Shown: positions 1-8,751 of the stretch, piece after piece
How positions within the stretch are numbered: position 1 is the stretch's first letter
Layout: each line of letters starts with the position of its first letter
Assembly: GCA_023443045.1 (NCBI GenBank)
Contig: JAEZWK010000001.1
Coordinates: forward strand, 1 to 64,000
Direction: 5' to 3'
Length of the DNA stretch: 64,000 nt
DNA from: Bacillota bacterium
GTDB taxonomy: Bacteria > Bacillota_A > Clostridia > Tissierellales > Peptoniphilaceae
Notes under the pieces: model-generated
What the model was told of the DNA's origin: nothing
The model's database searches: none
Seen by the model: the letters and a program-made list of their open reading frames with translations, nothing else
Translations under genes and position numbers: made by a program

Positions 1-92
1 TCATTTACAGTTTGATACCCACTTTTATTAAATAAGTTCGATACATATTGTTCAAATATATACTCTGGTCTTAGAATTTTATTATCACGCAC
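1..92 (-). CDS. N-terminal fragment of an unidentified protein (runs off the window)
   Basis: The complement strand has an AAGGAG ribosome binding site (101-106), 8 nt before a GTG codon at 92-90. An open frame then continues to the window edge. About 30 residues are visible (beginning VRDNKILRPEYIFEQYV) and I do not recognise the family. It lies downstream of the conjugative-element relic on the same strand, so it may be element cargo or the first native gene beyond it. A start at TTG 98-96 is possible but sits too close to the binding site. Confidence 0.35.
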   Translation of the reverse strand, partial: MRDNKILRPEYIFEQYVSNLFNKSGYQTVN

Positions 93-177
93 GCTCAATT
101 CTCCTTTATATAGACTCTTATTATATACACAATTATATCAAATATACCCATGCCCTATAAAGCTATAACAGTTAATA

Positions 178-960
178 TTACAATCTTGTAATAACCGTTT
201 CTCTATTTAATTTTGCTTTTCCTTTTCGCTTCATATAGCTTTCTATATCAAACACATTCTTTTTATCATACTCCTCCAAGAGCTTATAGTTCTTATTCTT
301 TGTAATATCAAATTTATCGGATAAAAATAGTCGTACTCCTCTTAATTGGTATATACATCTCCCACTGTCCATTACAGTTATTTCATCTTGGCTCATAAGC
401 CTTACCAGTCTTTTGATAATTTAGTCCAAAAGACTTTTGATTTGATCTTGTTTCTGATGTGTTATATAGGTCTATGGTTTCTTTTCCTAGGCCTTCAGAT
501 AATTATTTTAATGTTGTTTTTTCTTTGCCTCCTAAAAATAGCTCGGTATCGCAGTTACCTATAATTGTATCTTAATTATTCTTATATATTGCCTTTAATT
601 GTGATTTTACTTGAAGAATGATACAGTCTGATATTTCTCTTGAATGAATTGTGGCTATTAGTTTTTCAAATTTAGGAATAAAACCGATATTCGCAAACTC
701 GTCAAGTAAGCACCTTACATGAACAGGTAATCTTCCTCAATATTCATCATCTGCCTTATCGCAAAGTAAATTAAATAATTGTGAGTACATTATTGATACT
801 AAAAAGTTAAATGTATCAATCTAATATTATAACGAATAAAGCTATTTTCTTTTCTCCGAGTATATCAAGCTCAATTTCATCTTCTTTCATTAAGACCCTA
901 AGTTTCTGAATATCTAAGGAAGCAAGCCTTCCTCCCCATGATATTAAAATTGACTTGGCA
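178..960 (-). pseudogene. Remnant of VirD4/TraG-type conjugal coupling protein
   Basis: Conceptual translation of the complement, allowing for breaks, reads through the C-terminal half of a TraG/VirD4 coupling ATPase of the Tn916/CTn type. Recognisable segments in order are KLRVLMKEDEIELDILGEKK, LPVHVRCLLDEFANIG (the Walker-B-like DEFANIG stretch), FEKLIATIHSREISD, GNCDTELFLGGKEKTTLK, ETIDLYNTSETRSNQKSFG and RGVRLFLSDKFDIT, ending at a stop near 178. In the living family these proteins pump the DNA-relaxase complex into the conjugation channel. Here the frame is broken by in-frame stops (an Asn-to-stop and a Glu-to-stop change near 500-590), by a frameshift near 410 and by losses around 780-840. 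The N-terminal half with Walker A is absent; the relic stops at about 960, next to the stop codon of the lipoprotein gene. It is dead, and marks an old conjugative element. Confidence 0.85.
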
Positions 961-973
961 GTTTTTACTGTAA

Positions 974-1513
974 CTATTTTGATATTTTTAATTTCAATAA
1001 ATAGTAATCTTCTTTATCATTAAAAGATTTTTCTATTTCATTGATATTTGACCACTTAAATGAGACAGTTACATCATTTTCTTTACAGACTTTAAAGCGA
1101 AATGTTTGTAAATTTGGCGAGGGACCTTCAAGTTTATTCTTATCTTCTATCTCAATAGTATCGTTACTATATGATACTAAGTCTATATAGTCTTTCATTT
1201 CTATACTCCAAAGACAGATAGGAATACGTTGCGGAAGTGTAACTTCAACAACATTTCCTGACTCTTCTTCCAATTTTAAATCAATTTCACTTTCTACTTG
1301 TGAACTTGTTAATACTTTTTCAATTTCATCTAAATTATGCACCCTCCCATTAATAATTACAACATTGCCCTGAGGGTATCCTTTTTCATCTATAGGAAAT
1401 TCTGTTTTTGCATTTTTTTCCAATGTAGCTCCTCCATTACACCCGCCTAACAAAATAGTAGAGACTACAAAAGCACAAATCATAATACTTAAAATCTTCT
1501 TGTGTATCGCCAT
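974..1513 (-). CDS. Putative lipoprotein, unknown function
   Basis: This 179-residue protein has a lipoprotein signal: basic MAIHKK, a hydrophobic stretch and the lipobox LLGGC with Cys at residue 25. It should be anchored to the outer face of the membrane. The mature part is acidic and probably beta-rich, without a motif I can assign. It follows the HTH/membrane gene by 13 nt on the same strand, so the two are probably cotranscribed and may form a sensor pair. The gene is intact although it lies between two relics of a conjugative element, which suggests later insertion or retention of useful cargo. Confidence 0.7.
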   Translation of the reverse strand: MAIHKKILSIMICAFVVSTILLGGCNGGATLEKNAKTEFPIDEKGYPQGNVVIINGRVHNLDEIEKVLTSSQVESEIDLKLEEESGNVVEVTLPQRIPICLWSIEMKDYIDLVSYSNDTIEIEDKNKLEGPSPNLQTFRFKVCKENDVTVSFKWSNINEIEKSFNDKEDYYLLKLKISK

Positions 1514-1526
1514 GAATTATCTCCTC

Positions 1527-2249
1527 CTACTTAAATTTTCCATTTAGATGCTTTATATATATGGTTAAACATACAATTATTATTACAATTGCGCTAACCA
1601 TAAAGAAAGAATATATGTCTAAACTAAATTTCCATGGGTTTAACATTCCATATATAAATAATATGGCTCCTAAAATTAGTATAGCCAACCTAATAAAATA
1701 TAAATAAATTATTTTTCTGCGTTGTTTACTTTCTAATTTTCTAGACTCTAAATAAACCTTACGAATGGTTTCTACTGACCAGCCTACTACCCAGAAAAGC
1801 ACAGATATATATAAAGCCAATTCCAATTTAAAAAAATCTATAAAGCCCATGAAACCTACATAGAAATTACCAGATTGATAATCTTGGTGCGTTATTGGAA
1901 ATTTTATAATTTTAGAAAGTATCCATAAAATTATAATTGTTAATATAGAAAATCCAATCATTGCAGTCGATATCCAATTGTCAGGTAAATTGATTTTTCG
2001 TTTTTTAGATGTGTTAATTTTTACGTCGCTACTTTTCTTTCTCTCATCTAATATAATTTCATCATTTATCAAACAGTCTATTGGGCAATCAAAAAATTCA
2101 GCTATTTTAGCAATATCATCTTTATTTGGAATCATCCCCTGTTCCCATTTTAAAACATCTTGTTCTGATATGTTCAGCTTTAAAGCTAAATCTTTTTGAG
2201 AAAGCATAATCTCAGTTCTTAGTTTATAAATTTTTTCACTAAACTTCAT
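1527..2249 (-). CDS. HTH (XRE) regulator fused to a four-helix membrane domain
   Basis: The protein is 240 residues long. Residues about 5-60 form a Cro/C1-type helix-turn-helix (KIYKLRTEIMLSQKDLALKL, then VLKWEQGMIPNKDD). A charged linker follows, then about four hydrophobic segments (roughly residues 95-115, 128-160, 180-205 and 212-232). The layout resembles membrane-tethered XRE regulators of Firmicutes that couple a cytoplasmic DNA-binding head to a membrane sensor. The start ATG is preceded by AAGGGGG at an 8 nt distance. The downstream lipoprotein gene is its likely partner and the inferred target is the local promoter. The signal sensed is unknown. Confidence 0.75.
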   Translation of the reverse strand: MKFSEKIYKLRTEIMLSQKDLALKLNISEQDVLKWEQGMIPNKDDIAKIAEFFDCPIDCLINDEIILDERKKSSDVKINTSKKRKINLPDNWISTAMIGFSILTIIILWILSKIIKFPITHQDYQSGNFYVGFMGFIDFFKLELALYISVLFWVVGWSVETIRKVYLESRKLESKQRRKIIYLYFIRLAILILGAILFIYGMLNPWKFSLDIYSFFMVSAIVIIIVCLTIYIKHLNGKFK

Positions 2250-2760
2250 TTGGATAACCCCCTTATGCTACACTATTATTTTAAAAATTTGTCTGTCTTT
2301 TTTGACTTGTAATATGTAGCCTAGCATATATTATTGCCACTTAAAATATACATAAATGAAATATACAACAAATTTAAGATTCAATCATTCTATATGCACT
2401 AACAGTTTTGTATTATAGTAATATTTCAATATATAATCTTACTTGCTATTTACTTTTTCTATACCCAATAATTATTTGTTTAAATTCCAAAAAATGTTTT
2501 CCAGATTCTCATCAAGTATATTTTATTCTCCTTTTTCTTATTCAACGTCAAAAGAGAATATCATTTGGTGTACTTAAGTGCTTTACATATTTTTTCTAAA
2601 TTTTTAAGTGTAATTGGTTTATCTTTTCCCATTTGTGCATTTTTTCATTACATCAATAATATTGACTCTATTCAATTATGGAGGAGATTTCTCTTCATAT
2701 ATGTAATAATATGAGAAGAGACATTTATTTTCTAGATTTTTTATGTTATAATTAGCATAT
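2250..2760. other. Gene-poor spacer between the HTH gene and tRNA-Pro(GGG)
   Basis: No intact gene is visible in these 510 bases. The spacer holds the HTH relic listed separately and an imperfect inverted repeat at 2690-2721 (TCTCTTCATAT against ATATGAGAAGAGA). It also has a -10-like TATAAT at 2747-2752, about 9 nt before the tRNA, with only a weak TTTATT at the -35 position. A 63-codon plus-strand frame at 2408-2599 has no ribosome binding site or recognisable sequence. Confidence 0.5.
2548..2646 (-). pseudogene. Remnant of a small XRE-family HTH protein
   Basis: On the complement, the frame reads AQMGKDKPITLKNLEKICKA and then, after a one-base frame change, TPNDILF and a stop. This is the characteristic C-terminal end of the short Cro/C1-type HTH proteins common on conjugative elements and phages. 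There is no start codon or first half of the domain. It is best explained as another fragment of the element that left the TraG relic at 178-960. Confidence 0.5.
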
Positions 2761-2837
<77 letters not shown>

Positions 2838-2840
2838 TTT

Positions 2841-2862
2841 AGCACTTTATGTGCTTTTTTTT
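2841..2862 (+). terminator. Rho-independent terminator of tRNA-Pro(GGG)
   Basis: A hairpin AGCAC-TTTAT-GTGCT is followed directly by a run of T residues, 3 nt after the tRNA CCA end. It separates the tRNA from the convergent CapA-like gene. Confidence 0.8.
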
Positions 2863-2906
2863 ATTAAAAAAAGTCTAGCAAGTTTCCAAACTTATAATCT
2901 AGACTT

Positions 2907-4067
2907 TTATTGTTCCAAATGTGAAAGTGTTCTATTTTTAGATTTTTCTAATTTTTCCATTGTATTTTTATCTCTTTTGGAAAAATCGGATATTAGTATT
3001 TCAAATTTGAGCGGTGATTCAATTCTATTTACCCATGTTGGGTGATATTTTATTTTCTTTACATGTAGTCTTGCATCTTGTGAATTCACTGTTAATTCCA
3101 ATATTAATCCATCTTCAGAATATGGTTGATCCATGTATTTTTCTCTTTGGTTGGATAAAAAGTTTCCAAGTGAATATATTACAAATGTTTCACCTCTATG
3201 TGTTTGTATTTTCTGTGTAGGTTGTATTACATGCGGGTGACTACCAAGTATTATATCCACTCCATTTTCAGCCATAAAATGTGCCAGTTCTTCTTGATTT
3301 TTATTTTGTAATCTTTGGTACTCATTTCCCCAATGCATTATGGCGATTATACCTTTTACATTTTGTTTTTTTGCGCTTTCTATATCGTCGAGTATTTTTT
3401 CATTGTCAATAAGATTTACCATATGTGGTTTATCTTTTATTCTAGATTCTAATCCATTTAGCCCATAGGTGTAATTTAGTATGGCTATTTTTTTTCCCGT
3501 AGTTTCATCTATATATATTGTGTTTTTTTCGTCTTCAAGATATGTCCCCAATGTTTTTATATCATATTTTTGGGCAGTTTTTTTGGTGAGTTCTATTCCT
3601 TTTATTCCGCCATCTAGTGAGTGATTGTTTGCTAGAGCCAAAATATCTATTCCTGCATCTTTTATATTTTTCATAGCGATTTCCGGCGTTCTAAACATAG
3701 GATATCCACTAAAGTTATCTTCGGCAATCGTACTTTCAAAATTTCCTATAACCAGTGATGTTTTTTCTTTTTTTTCTTTTAGAAATTTTTTTACTTCTTC
3801 AAAGCTTTCACTAAAGTCATAGCCATTTTCTTTTTTACCAGCTCTTATTTGCGGGGAGTGAAACATTATATCACCCACTACAAATATTTTGAATTCTTCT
3901 TTTTCTTTTTTTATTTCTTCAGATTTTATTTTTAGATATTCTCTGGATCTAAATTCTTTATCTATTTTTTTTAAGTCTATATCGACATTGGGTAATTTTT
4001 CCTGTTTATTGCATGATATTGTAAATATTAATAAAAAGAATAGTAGAATTATTTTTTTAATCTTCAT
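2907..4067 (-). CDS. CapA-family lipoprotein (PGA_cap metallophosphatase fold)
   Basis: This 386-residue protein has a lipoprotein signal ending FTISC (Cys19). From about residue 60 it has the CapA/PgsA fold: FVVGDIMFHSP, GNFESTI, LANNHSLDGG, MHWGNEYQ and GSHPHVIQP, the metal-ligand and active-site blocks of the calcineurin-like PGA_cap family. Members act outside the membrane in polyglutamate or surface-polymer synthesis, and many have unknown substrates. No other capBCA-type gene is adjacent, so a poly-gamma-glutamate role is not supported here. It is the last gene of the minus-strand run, and its start overlaps the DUF5317 gene by 11 nt. Confidence 0.8.
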   Translation of the reverse strand: MKIKKIILLFFLLIFTISCNKQEKLPNVDIDLKKIDKEFRSREYLKIKSEEIKKEKEEFKIFVVGDIMFHSPQIRAGKKENGYDFSESFEEVKKFLKEKKEKTSLVIGNFESTIAEDNFSGYPMFRTPEIAMKNIKDAGIDILALANNHSLDGGIKGIELTKKTAQKYDIKTLGTYLEDEKNTIYIDETTGKKIAILNYTYGLNGLESRIKDKPHMVNLIDNEKILDDIESAKKQNVKGIIAIMHWGNEYQRLQNKNQEELAHFMAENGVDIILGSHPHVIQPTQKIQTHRGETFVIYSLGNFLSNQREKYMDQPYSEDGLILELTVNSQDARLHVKKIKYHPTWVNRIESPLKFEILISDFSKRDKNTMEKLEKSKNRTLSHLEQ

Positions 4068-4722
4068 TTTTTGTCCTTTTATATATTTTTATATCTCTAT
4101 CTTCGTGGTTTTTTGCTTTTGTTTCTTTATTAAGATAAAGTCTGTCTATATAGACTTTGTCTTCATCATCTTTTTCTATAGTGTATTTTCCTTTTAATAC
4201 TGATGTAAATAAAATTATAAATCCGATTGCCATCACTATATCTCCTATAGATACTATTTTTGGAAATATATATGGTTTTAGTAGTGGTATTACATCTCCC
4301 ATTAGAGGAAAATTGGTGTTATTATTTATTATTGTATGAAATAAGCTGTATCCATTATATGTTAGATTATATATTTTTTCATCTACCAACTTTGCAAAAA
4401 AATATGCATCGATTGGCATTTTACCACCATTTATTATCATTACAAAAAAATTAAAACTAAGTCCTACTCCCATCATGAGCATTCCATCATAATTTAAATT
4501 TAGATAGATGTATATAAATAATAGTAGCATTCCTATCATATTTAATATTACAAAAAATTTTGAGCCTATGGGTATCTTTATTTCTATTAATGATATAAAT
4601 CTTAAGATAAAAAATATTAGTGGAAATATATATCCTTTTTCAGGGAAGTATTTTAAGTTCTGGAAGTCATATTTTTTTATTATTGATATAATAAATATTA
4701 TTATTATAGCTTCTATAAACAT
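4057..4722 (-). CDS. DUF5317-type multi-pass membrane protein
   Basis: The 221-residue protein is very hydrophobic, with about six predicted membrane helices and a short charged C-terminal tail. The central stretch with NGGKMPIDAYFFAK and HTIINNNTNFPLMGDVIPLL resembles the DUF5317 family, which has no known function. The gene overlaps nfnB (10 nt) and the CapA-like gene (11 nt), so it is translationally coupled in the operon. It may supply a membrane function to the CapA-like protein, but that is inference from position only. Confidence 0.6.
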   Translation of the reverse strand: MFIEAIIIIFIISIIKKYDFQNLKYFPEKGYIFPLIFFILRFISLIEIKIPIGSKFFVILNMIGMLLLFIYIYLNLNYDGMLMMGVGLSFNFFVMIINGGKMPIDAYFFAKLVDEKIYNLTYNGYSLFHTIINNNTNFPLMGDVIPLLKPYIFPKIVSIGDIVMAIGFIILFTSVLKGKYTIEKDDEDKVYIDRLYLNKETKAKNHEDRDIKIYKRTKNED

Positions 4723-6020
4723 TTTAGCCTCTTTAATATACTTTTAGCTGCAATTTTCCCCGCACCCATAGCACTTATTACTGTTGCAGCACCTGTTACT
4801 ACATCTCCGCCTGCATATATTCTATCATTTGATGTCATCATATTTTCATCAGTTTTTACTAAATTATTTATTAGTTTTATATTTTCCTTTTCAAAATCCA
4901 TAAGTTTATTGGGTAATGTGCCTATAGCTACGATAATCAAATCAGCCTTTATTTTCTCATTTTCATTAAAATATATATATTCTTCATCTATTTTTTTGGG
5001 TACCATCTCAAAATGGAAATTTATTTTTTCTTCCAGAGCGTGATGGTATTCCTCTTTTCTTGCTGATAGATTTTCTTCTTTTCTTCTATAGAATACATCT
5101 ACATTTTCATAAAGTCTTTTAGCAGATCTGGCAGCATCCATGGCTACATTTCCCCCGCCGATTACCACAACATTTTTTCCTGGTGGCAGTGGTGTGAGTG
5201 TTTCTTCGTGGTGTGCGCCCAAAAGATTGATTCTAGTTAAAAATTCATTTGCACTCATTACATGATCTAGATCTTCTCCCTCTATATGCATAAAGCGTGG
5301 AAGTCCTGCGCCATTTGCTAAGTACAAAAAGTCGTGCTCTTTTAGTAATTCATCTGTGCTTACGGTCTTACCTACAATTATTCCCGTCTTTATCACAAGA
5401 CCATTTTCTATCAATTTATTTATTTCAGTATTAACTACATCATTTGGTAATCTAAATTCTGGAATACCATATATAAGTACTCCCCCCACTTTATCAAATG
5501 CTTCATAGATGGTTACATTTACATTTTCCTTTAGAAGTTCTCCTGCAAGAGCTAAAGCGCTAGGCCCACTACCTACAACTCCCACGGAATATTTTTTTTC
5601 TTCTTTGGATTCGATTATATTTTCTTTTAAAAATTTATCTCCAACAAATCTTTCTAATTTTCCTATATTTACAGGTCTATTTACTCTATTTAAAACACAT
5701 CTGTCTTCGCACTGAGTTTCCTGCGGGCAAACTCTTCCAGTAATGCAAGGAAATGGATGAGATTTTAAAATTTCTAAATACGCATTTTTGAATTCTTTTT
5801 TGGTTATGTATTTAATAAATTCTGGAATATTTATAGAGACAGGACAACCCTCAATACATGTTGGATGTTTGCAGTCAAGACATCTTTCAGCTTCTAAAAT
5901 AGCTAATTTTTCACTAAAACCAAGATTTACTTCTAAAAAATCTCTACTTCTTTCAGCACTATCTCTATCAGGGCTTTCTATTCTCGGTCTTTTGTGTTTT
6001 GGCAATTTATCTTCGTTCAA
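4713..6020 (-). CDS. nfnB: NfnB: NADPH-side flavoprotein of NADH-dependent ferredoxin:NADP+ oxidoreductase
   Basis: The homologue of the glutamate synthase small subunit (435 residues) has N-terminal iron-sulfur cysteines (AERCLDCKHPTCIEGCPV), an FAD dinucleotide fold (VVGSGPSALALAGELL), an NADPH fold (VVIGGGNVAMDAARSAKR) and a C-terminal FAD block (YAGGDVVTGAATVISAMG). Paired with NfnA it forms the cytosolic complex that couples NADH and ferredoxin oxidation to NADP+ reduction by flavin-based electron bifurcation. I place the start at TTG 6020, which has AGGAGG 6 nt upstream. The longer frame to 6044 would put the start before that site. A stand-alone GltD role is unlikely because NfnA lies next to it. 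Confidence 0.87.
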   Translation of the reverse strand: MNEDKLPKHKRPRIESPDRDSAERSRDFLEVNLGFSEKLAILEAERCLDCKHPTCIEGCPVSINIPEFIKYITKKEFKNAYLEILKSHPFPCITGRVCPQETQCEDRCVLNRVNRPVNIGKLERFVGDKFLKENIIESKEEKKYSVGVVGSGPSALALAGELLKENVNVTIYEAFDKVGGVLIYGIPEFRLPNDVVNTEINKLIENGLVIKTGIIVGKTVSTDELLKEHDFLYLANGAGLPRFMHIEGEDLDHVMSANEFLTRINLLGAHHEETLTPLPPGKNVVVIGGGNVAMDAARSAKRLYENVDVFYRRKEENLSARKEEYHHALEEKINFHFEMVPKKIDEEYIYFNENEKIKADLIIVAIGTLPNKLMDFEKENIKLINNLVKTDENMMTSNDRIYAGGDVVTGAATVISAMGAGKIAAKSILKRLKCL

Positions 6021-6034
6021 AACATTCCTCCTAT

Positions 6035-6817
6035 TTAAGTCCAATCTCTTCTCAATCTGACAAGCAAAGAATCATAATCGACCTTTGTTCCATCAAATTC
6101 TGGTCCATCTACACACGCAAATTTTGTAACACCATCAACTTTACATCTACAACTGCCACACATTCCCGTACCATCTAGCATAATCGGGTTTAAGCTAACA
6201 GTGATTGGTATATTTAGTGCCTGCGCTTTTATACTTGCAAATTTCATCATAATCATGGGACCAATGGCAATAATTTTTGTGAAATTTTCTTTTTTATTTA
6301 TCTCTTCTAAACAATCTGTAATTAGACCGTGAAATCCCTTGCTTCCATTGTCGGTTGCTATGTGTAGATGTGAAATTTTTTCTAATTTTTCTTCCCACAA
6401 AAGTAGACTTTTATCTCTTGCAGCCAAAATTACATGAGGTTTTATTCCTCTATCATATAGATATTTTATTTGTAAATAGCATGGTGCTGCACCTATACCG
6501 CCAGCTAAAAAAACAAATTTTTCTTTTTTTAACTCATCTATTGTTTTTTCTATAATATCAGACGGCTGACCTAATGGCCCTACTATATGATAAATTTCTT
6601 TAGTATCTCTTAATTTTTCTGTCGATTTACCCACAACCATGTAGACGATGATTATATTATCTCCATCTATATCAGCTACAGTAAGAGGAATTCTCTCTGC
6701 GTTTTTTTCAGGCACAACAATCAAAAATTGCCCCGGTTTTGCGCTTCTAGCTATTTCAGGATTTTTTATGGTCATCTGATAAATGTTTTCAGAAATTTTA
6801 ATGTGTTCTATAATCAT
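6035..6817 (-). CDS. nfnA: NfnA: FAD/[2Fe-2S] subunit of NADH-dependent ferredoxin:NADP+ oxidoreductase
   Basis: The 260-residue protein belongs to the dihydroorotate-dehydrogenase electron-transfer-subunit/sulfide dehydrogenase family. It has the FAD motif RIPLTVADID (about residue 42), the NAD-binding LAGGIGAAPCY (about residue 100) and a C-terminal cluster site GMCGSCRCKVDG ... FACVDGP with four cysteines for a [2Fe-2S] centre. The 14-nt spacing to nfnB and shared orientation identify the pair as NfnAB rather than PyrK, since no pyrD is nearby. The start overlaps the end of the CitG-CitX gene by 20 nt. Confidence 0.86.
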   Translation of the reverse strand: MIIEHIKISENIYQMTIKNPEIARSAKPGQFLIVVPEKNAERIPLTVADIDGDNIIIVYMVVGKSTEKLRDTKEIYHIVGPLGQPSDIIEKTIDELKKEKFVFLAGGIGAAPCYLQIKYLYDRGIKPHVILAARDKSLLLWEEKLEKISHLHIATDNGSKGFHGLITDCLEEINKKENFTKIIAIGPMIMMKFASIKAQALNIPITVSLNPIMLDGTGMCGSCRCKVDGVTKFACVDGPEFDGTKVDYDSLLVRLRRDWT

Positions 6818-7994
6818 AATTCCTCACATAATTTAAACATTTTTCTAAAAGTTCTAGATCTGAGTGCTTTTTACTTCTAAAGCAAACTTTTGCAAAATCA
6901 TCACATAAAATACATTTTCTCTGTGGATGATGAATATATCTTCTGTCTAATGGCTTAGAGTTTACATATAAATCTAGATCAATAATTTTATACTTTTCTT
7001 CCAAACTTATAAGATTTTTTTTAAGTTCTACAAAATCACAATCTTCGATTTCAAAAAAAGCTCTGTATCCCGTCATATTTTCACGTCTTTCTATCAATTT
7101 ATATTTTTTATTAAGTAAATTGAAAACATGATCAAAATATTTTTTGTACAGAGTATGAGTTTTTAAATTTCCTGGAAAGATTAAAGAAAGACTTATTAGA
7201 TATTTTGTTTTTTCTTGAATAGAAAGTGCATATTCCTTTTCTTTTAGTATTTCTTCTATTATCATGGTTTGATATTTTGAAAAATATTTTATTACTTCTT
7301 CCAAAAAGAATGAATTTATCAAAATATCTGCACTTCCGCCTGGTGATATATAATTTTTATCTATATATTCCTTTAGTTCCACTTTTTTGTTTTTATTTTT
7401 AATTGATAATTTGGCTAGATGATTGACTTTTTTTAATGTATTTTTATCGGATCTATTTATAATATTTTTATCATAACAATTTGAGATAATAAAATAGAGC
7501 CTTTTTGAAATACCATATTCTAGCGCATCAAAAGAGAGTTTGTAACCAGATTTTACTTCTTCTTTTGCGCCTTTATCACTCATTTTTTTTATTTTTATCT
7601 TTTCTTTTAGTAAATCATCACTTTCTATCAGAAAAAGCAGATTTTTTTTGTCAATTGCTAAATTATATTTTAAGCATTTACCGACCAAATAACATAATAT
7701 TCCCAGGGAGAAAATAACGCCCTTATAAGTGTTTATTCCCCCTGTTTTTTTTAGCATTATTTTTTCATATTTTAAGCCCAATTTTAAAAGTTTATCGAAC
7801 TCAAATGCGTATCCAATCAAAAATGCATTTTTAAAGTAATTTTTTAATGAAATTATGCTACTTCTCATCAAAAAATAATCCATATCATGGTGATTGCCGC
7901 AGCTTTTAGGGCTTACAAGTCCAGGTTTATCACATAAATCCAACTCTTTTAGCATGGATATAATAGCAATTTTTTCTATAATATTTTCTATCAT
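6798..7994 (-). CDS. CitG-CitX fusion (citrate-lyase prosthetic-group biosynthesis type)
   Basis: The protein is 398 residues long. Residues about 1-290 match CitG (triphosphoribosyl-dephospho-CoA synthase): DKPGLVSPKSCGNHHDMDYF, GGINTYKGVIFSLG, KGAKEEVKSGY and SPGGSADIL. Residues about 300-398 match CitX (apo-citrate-lyase holo-ACP transferase): DLDLYVNSKPLDRRYI, then RKCILCDDFAKVC and RSKKHS. These enzymes make and attach the phosphoribosyl-dephospho-CoA arm of citrate-lyase ACP. The order is CitG first, the reverse of the CitX-CitG fusion known elsewhere. No citDEF genes are in the window, so either the lyase is encoded elsewhere or the protein serves another carrier. It abuts the sigma-factor gene with no gap. 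Confidence 0.75.
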   Translation of the reverse strand: MIENIIEKIAIISMLKELDLCDKPGLVSPKSCGNHHDMDYFLMRSSIISLKNYFKNAFLIGYAFEFDKLLKLGLKYEKIMLKKTGGINTYKGVIFSLGILCYLVGKCLKYNLAIDKKNLLFLIESDDLLKEKIKIKKMSDKGAKEEVKSGYKLSFDALEYGISKRLYFIISNCYDKNIINRSDKNTLKKVNHLAKLSIKNKNKKVELKEYIDKNYISPGGSADILINSFFLEEVIKYFSKYQTMIIEEILKEKEYALSIQEKTKYLISLSLIFPGNLKTHTLYKKYFDHVFNLLNKKYKLIERRENMTGYRAFFEIEDCDFVELKKNLISLEEKYKIIDLDLYVNSKPLDRRYIHHPQRKCILCDDFAKVCFRSKKHSDLELLEKCLNYVRNYDYRTH

Positions 7995-8750
7995 CTATGC
8001 CATCGTCTTTTCTAATTCTTTTCTGAGCATTTTTAGAACTTTTTTTTCTATTCTGCTTACAGTCATCTGTGAACAGTCAAGCTCTTTTGCTATTTCAATC
8101 TGCGTCTTTTTATGAATATATCTATCTATTATAATCGTCTTTTCCATCTCATTTAAATTTTTCATAGCTTTTAATAAAAAGTCTAAATTTTCAACTCTTT
8201 CATAAGTATGATCTACATCACCTATAACATCCGATAAAAATAATTCTCCATCCTGAGCATCATCTATAGACAGATCTAAACTTCCCGGCTGATAGACTTT
8301 ACTTGCCTCCATAACTTCTATAACTTCTTCTTCGGTTATATCCAGATTTTTGGCTATTTCCTTTGGAGTGGGCGGTCTTTCTAATTTTTGTGAAAGAGAA
8401 ATTTTTGCATTATTTATTTTTTTATTTAGTTCCTGAATTCTTCTAGGAACTTTTATTGTCCAGCCCTTATCTCTAAAAAATCTCTTTATCTCTCCCACGA
8501 TGGTAGGAGTTGCATAAGAAGAAAATTCAAATCCTTTTGAAATATCATATCTATCTACTGCAAGTATAAGTCCTATACAAGCGACTTGATAAATATCTTC
8601 ATATTCCATTCCACGACCTAAATATCTTCTTGATAGTATTTCAGCAAGATAGAGGTTTTCCTCTATTATCTTATCTCTTATGGCGGGGTCATTTGTTTTT
8701 TGATATTCCAAAAAAAGTTCTTTGACAATATCATTTTTGGATTTTGCCAT
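7995..8750 (-). CDS. Sigma-70 family factor of the SigB/SigF/SigG group
   Basis: The 251-residue protein has the sigma regions in order: region 2 (EDIYQVACIGLILAVDRYD, then FSSYATPTIVGEIKRFFRD), region 3 (KVPRRIQELNKKINNA ... PTPKEIAKNLDI) and region 4 helix-turn-helix (TQIEIAKELDCSQMTVSRIE). It directs RNA polymerase to an alternative promoter set. The upstream rsbV- and rsbW-like genes, 1-2 nt apart, show it is controlled by partner switching. Whether it is a general-stress (SigB) or sporulation (SigF) factor cannot be decided from sequence alone; no sporulation genes accompany it in this window. Confidence 0.85.
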   Translation of the reverse strand: MAKSKNDIVKELFLEYQKTNDPAIRDKIIEENLYLAEILSRRYLGRGMEYEDIYQVACIGLILAVDRYDISKGFEFSSYATPTIVGEIKRFFRDKGWTIKVPRRIQELNKKINNAKISLSQKLERPPTPKEIAKNLDITEEEVIEVMEASKVYQPGSLDLSIDDAQDGELFLSDVIGDVDHTYERVENLDFLLKAMKNLNEMEKTIIIDRYIHKKTQIEIAKELDCSQMTVSRIEKKVLKMLRKELEKTMA

Positions 8751-8751
8751 T

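Noticed and set aside
346..564. 72-codon plus-strand open frame with a hydrophobic translation
   Set aside because: It is antisense to the TraG relic, whose conceptual translation clearly explains this DNA.
2408..2599. 63-codon plus-strand frame in the spacer before tRNA-Pro(GGG)
   Set aside because: No ribosome binding site, and it overlaps an HTH relic on the other strand.
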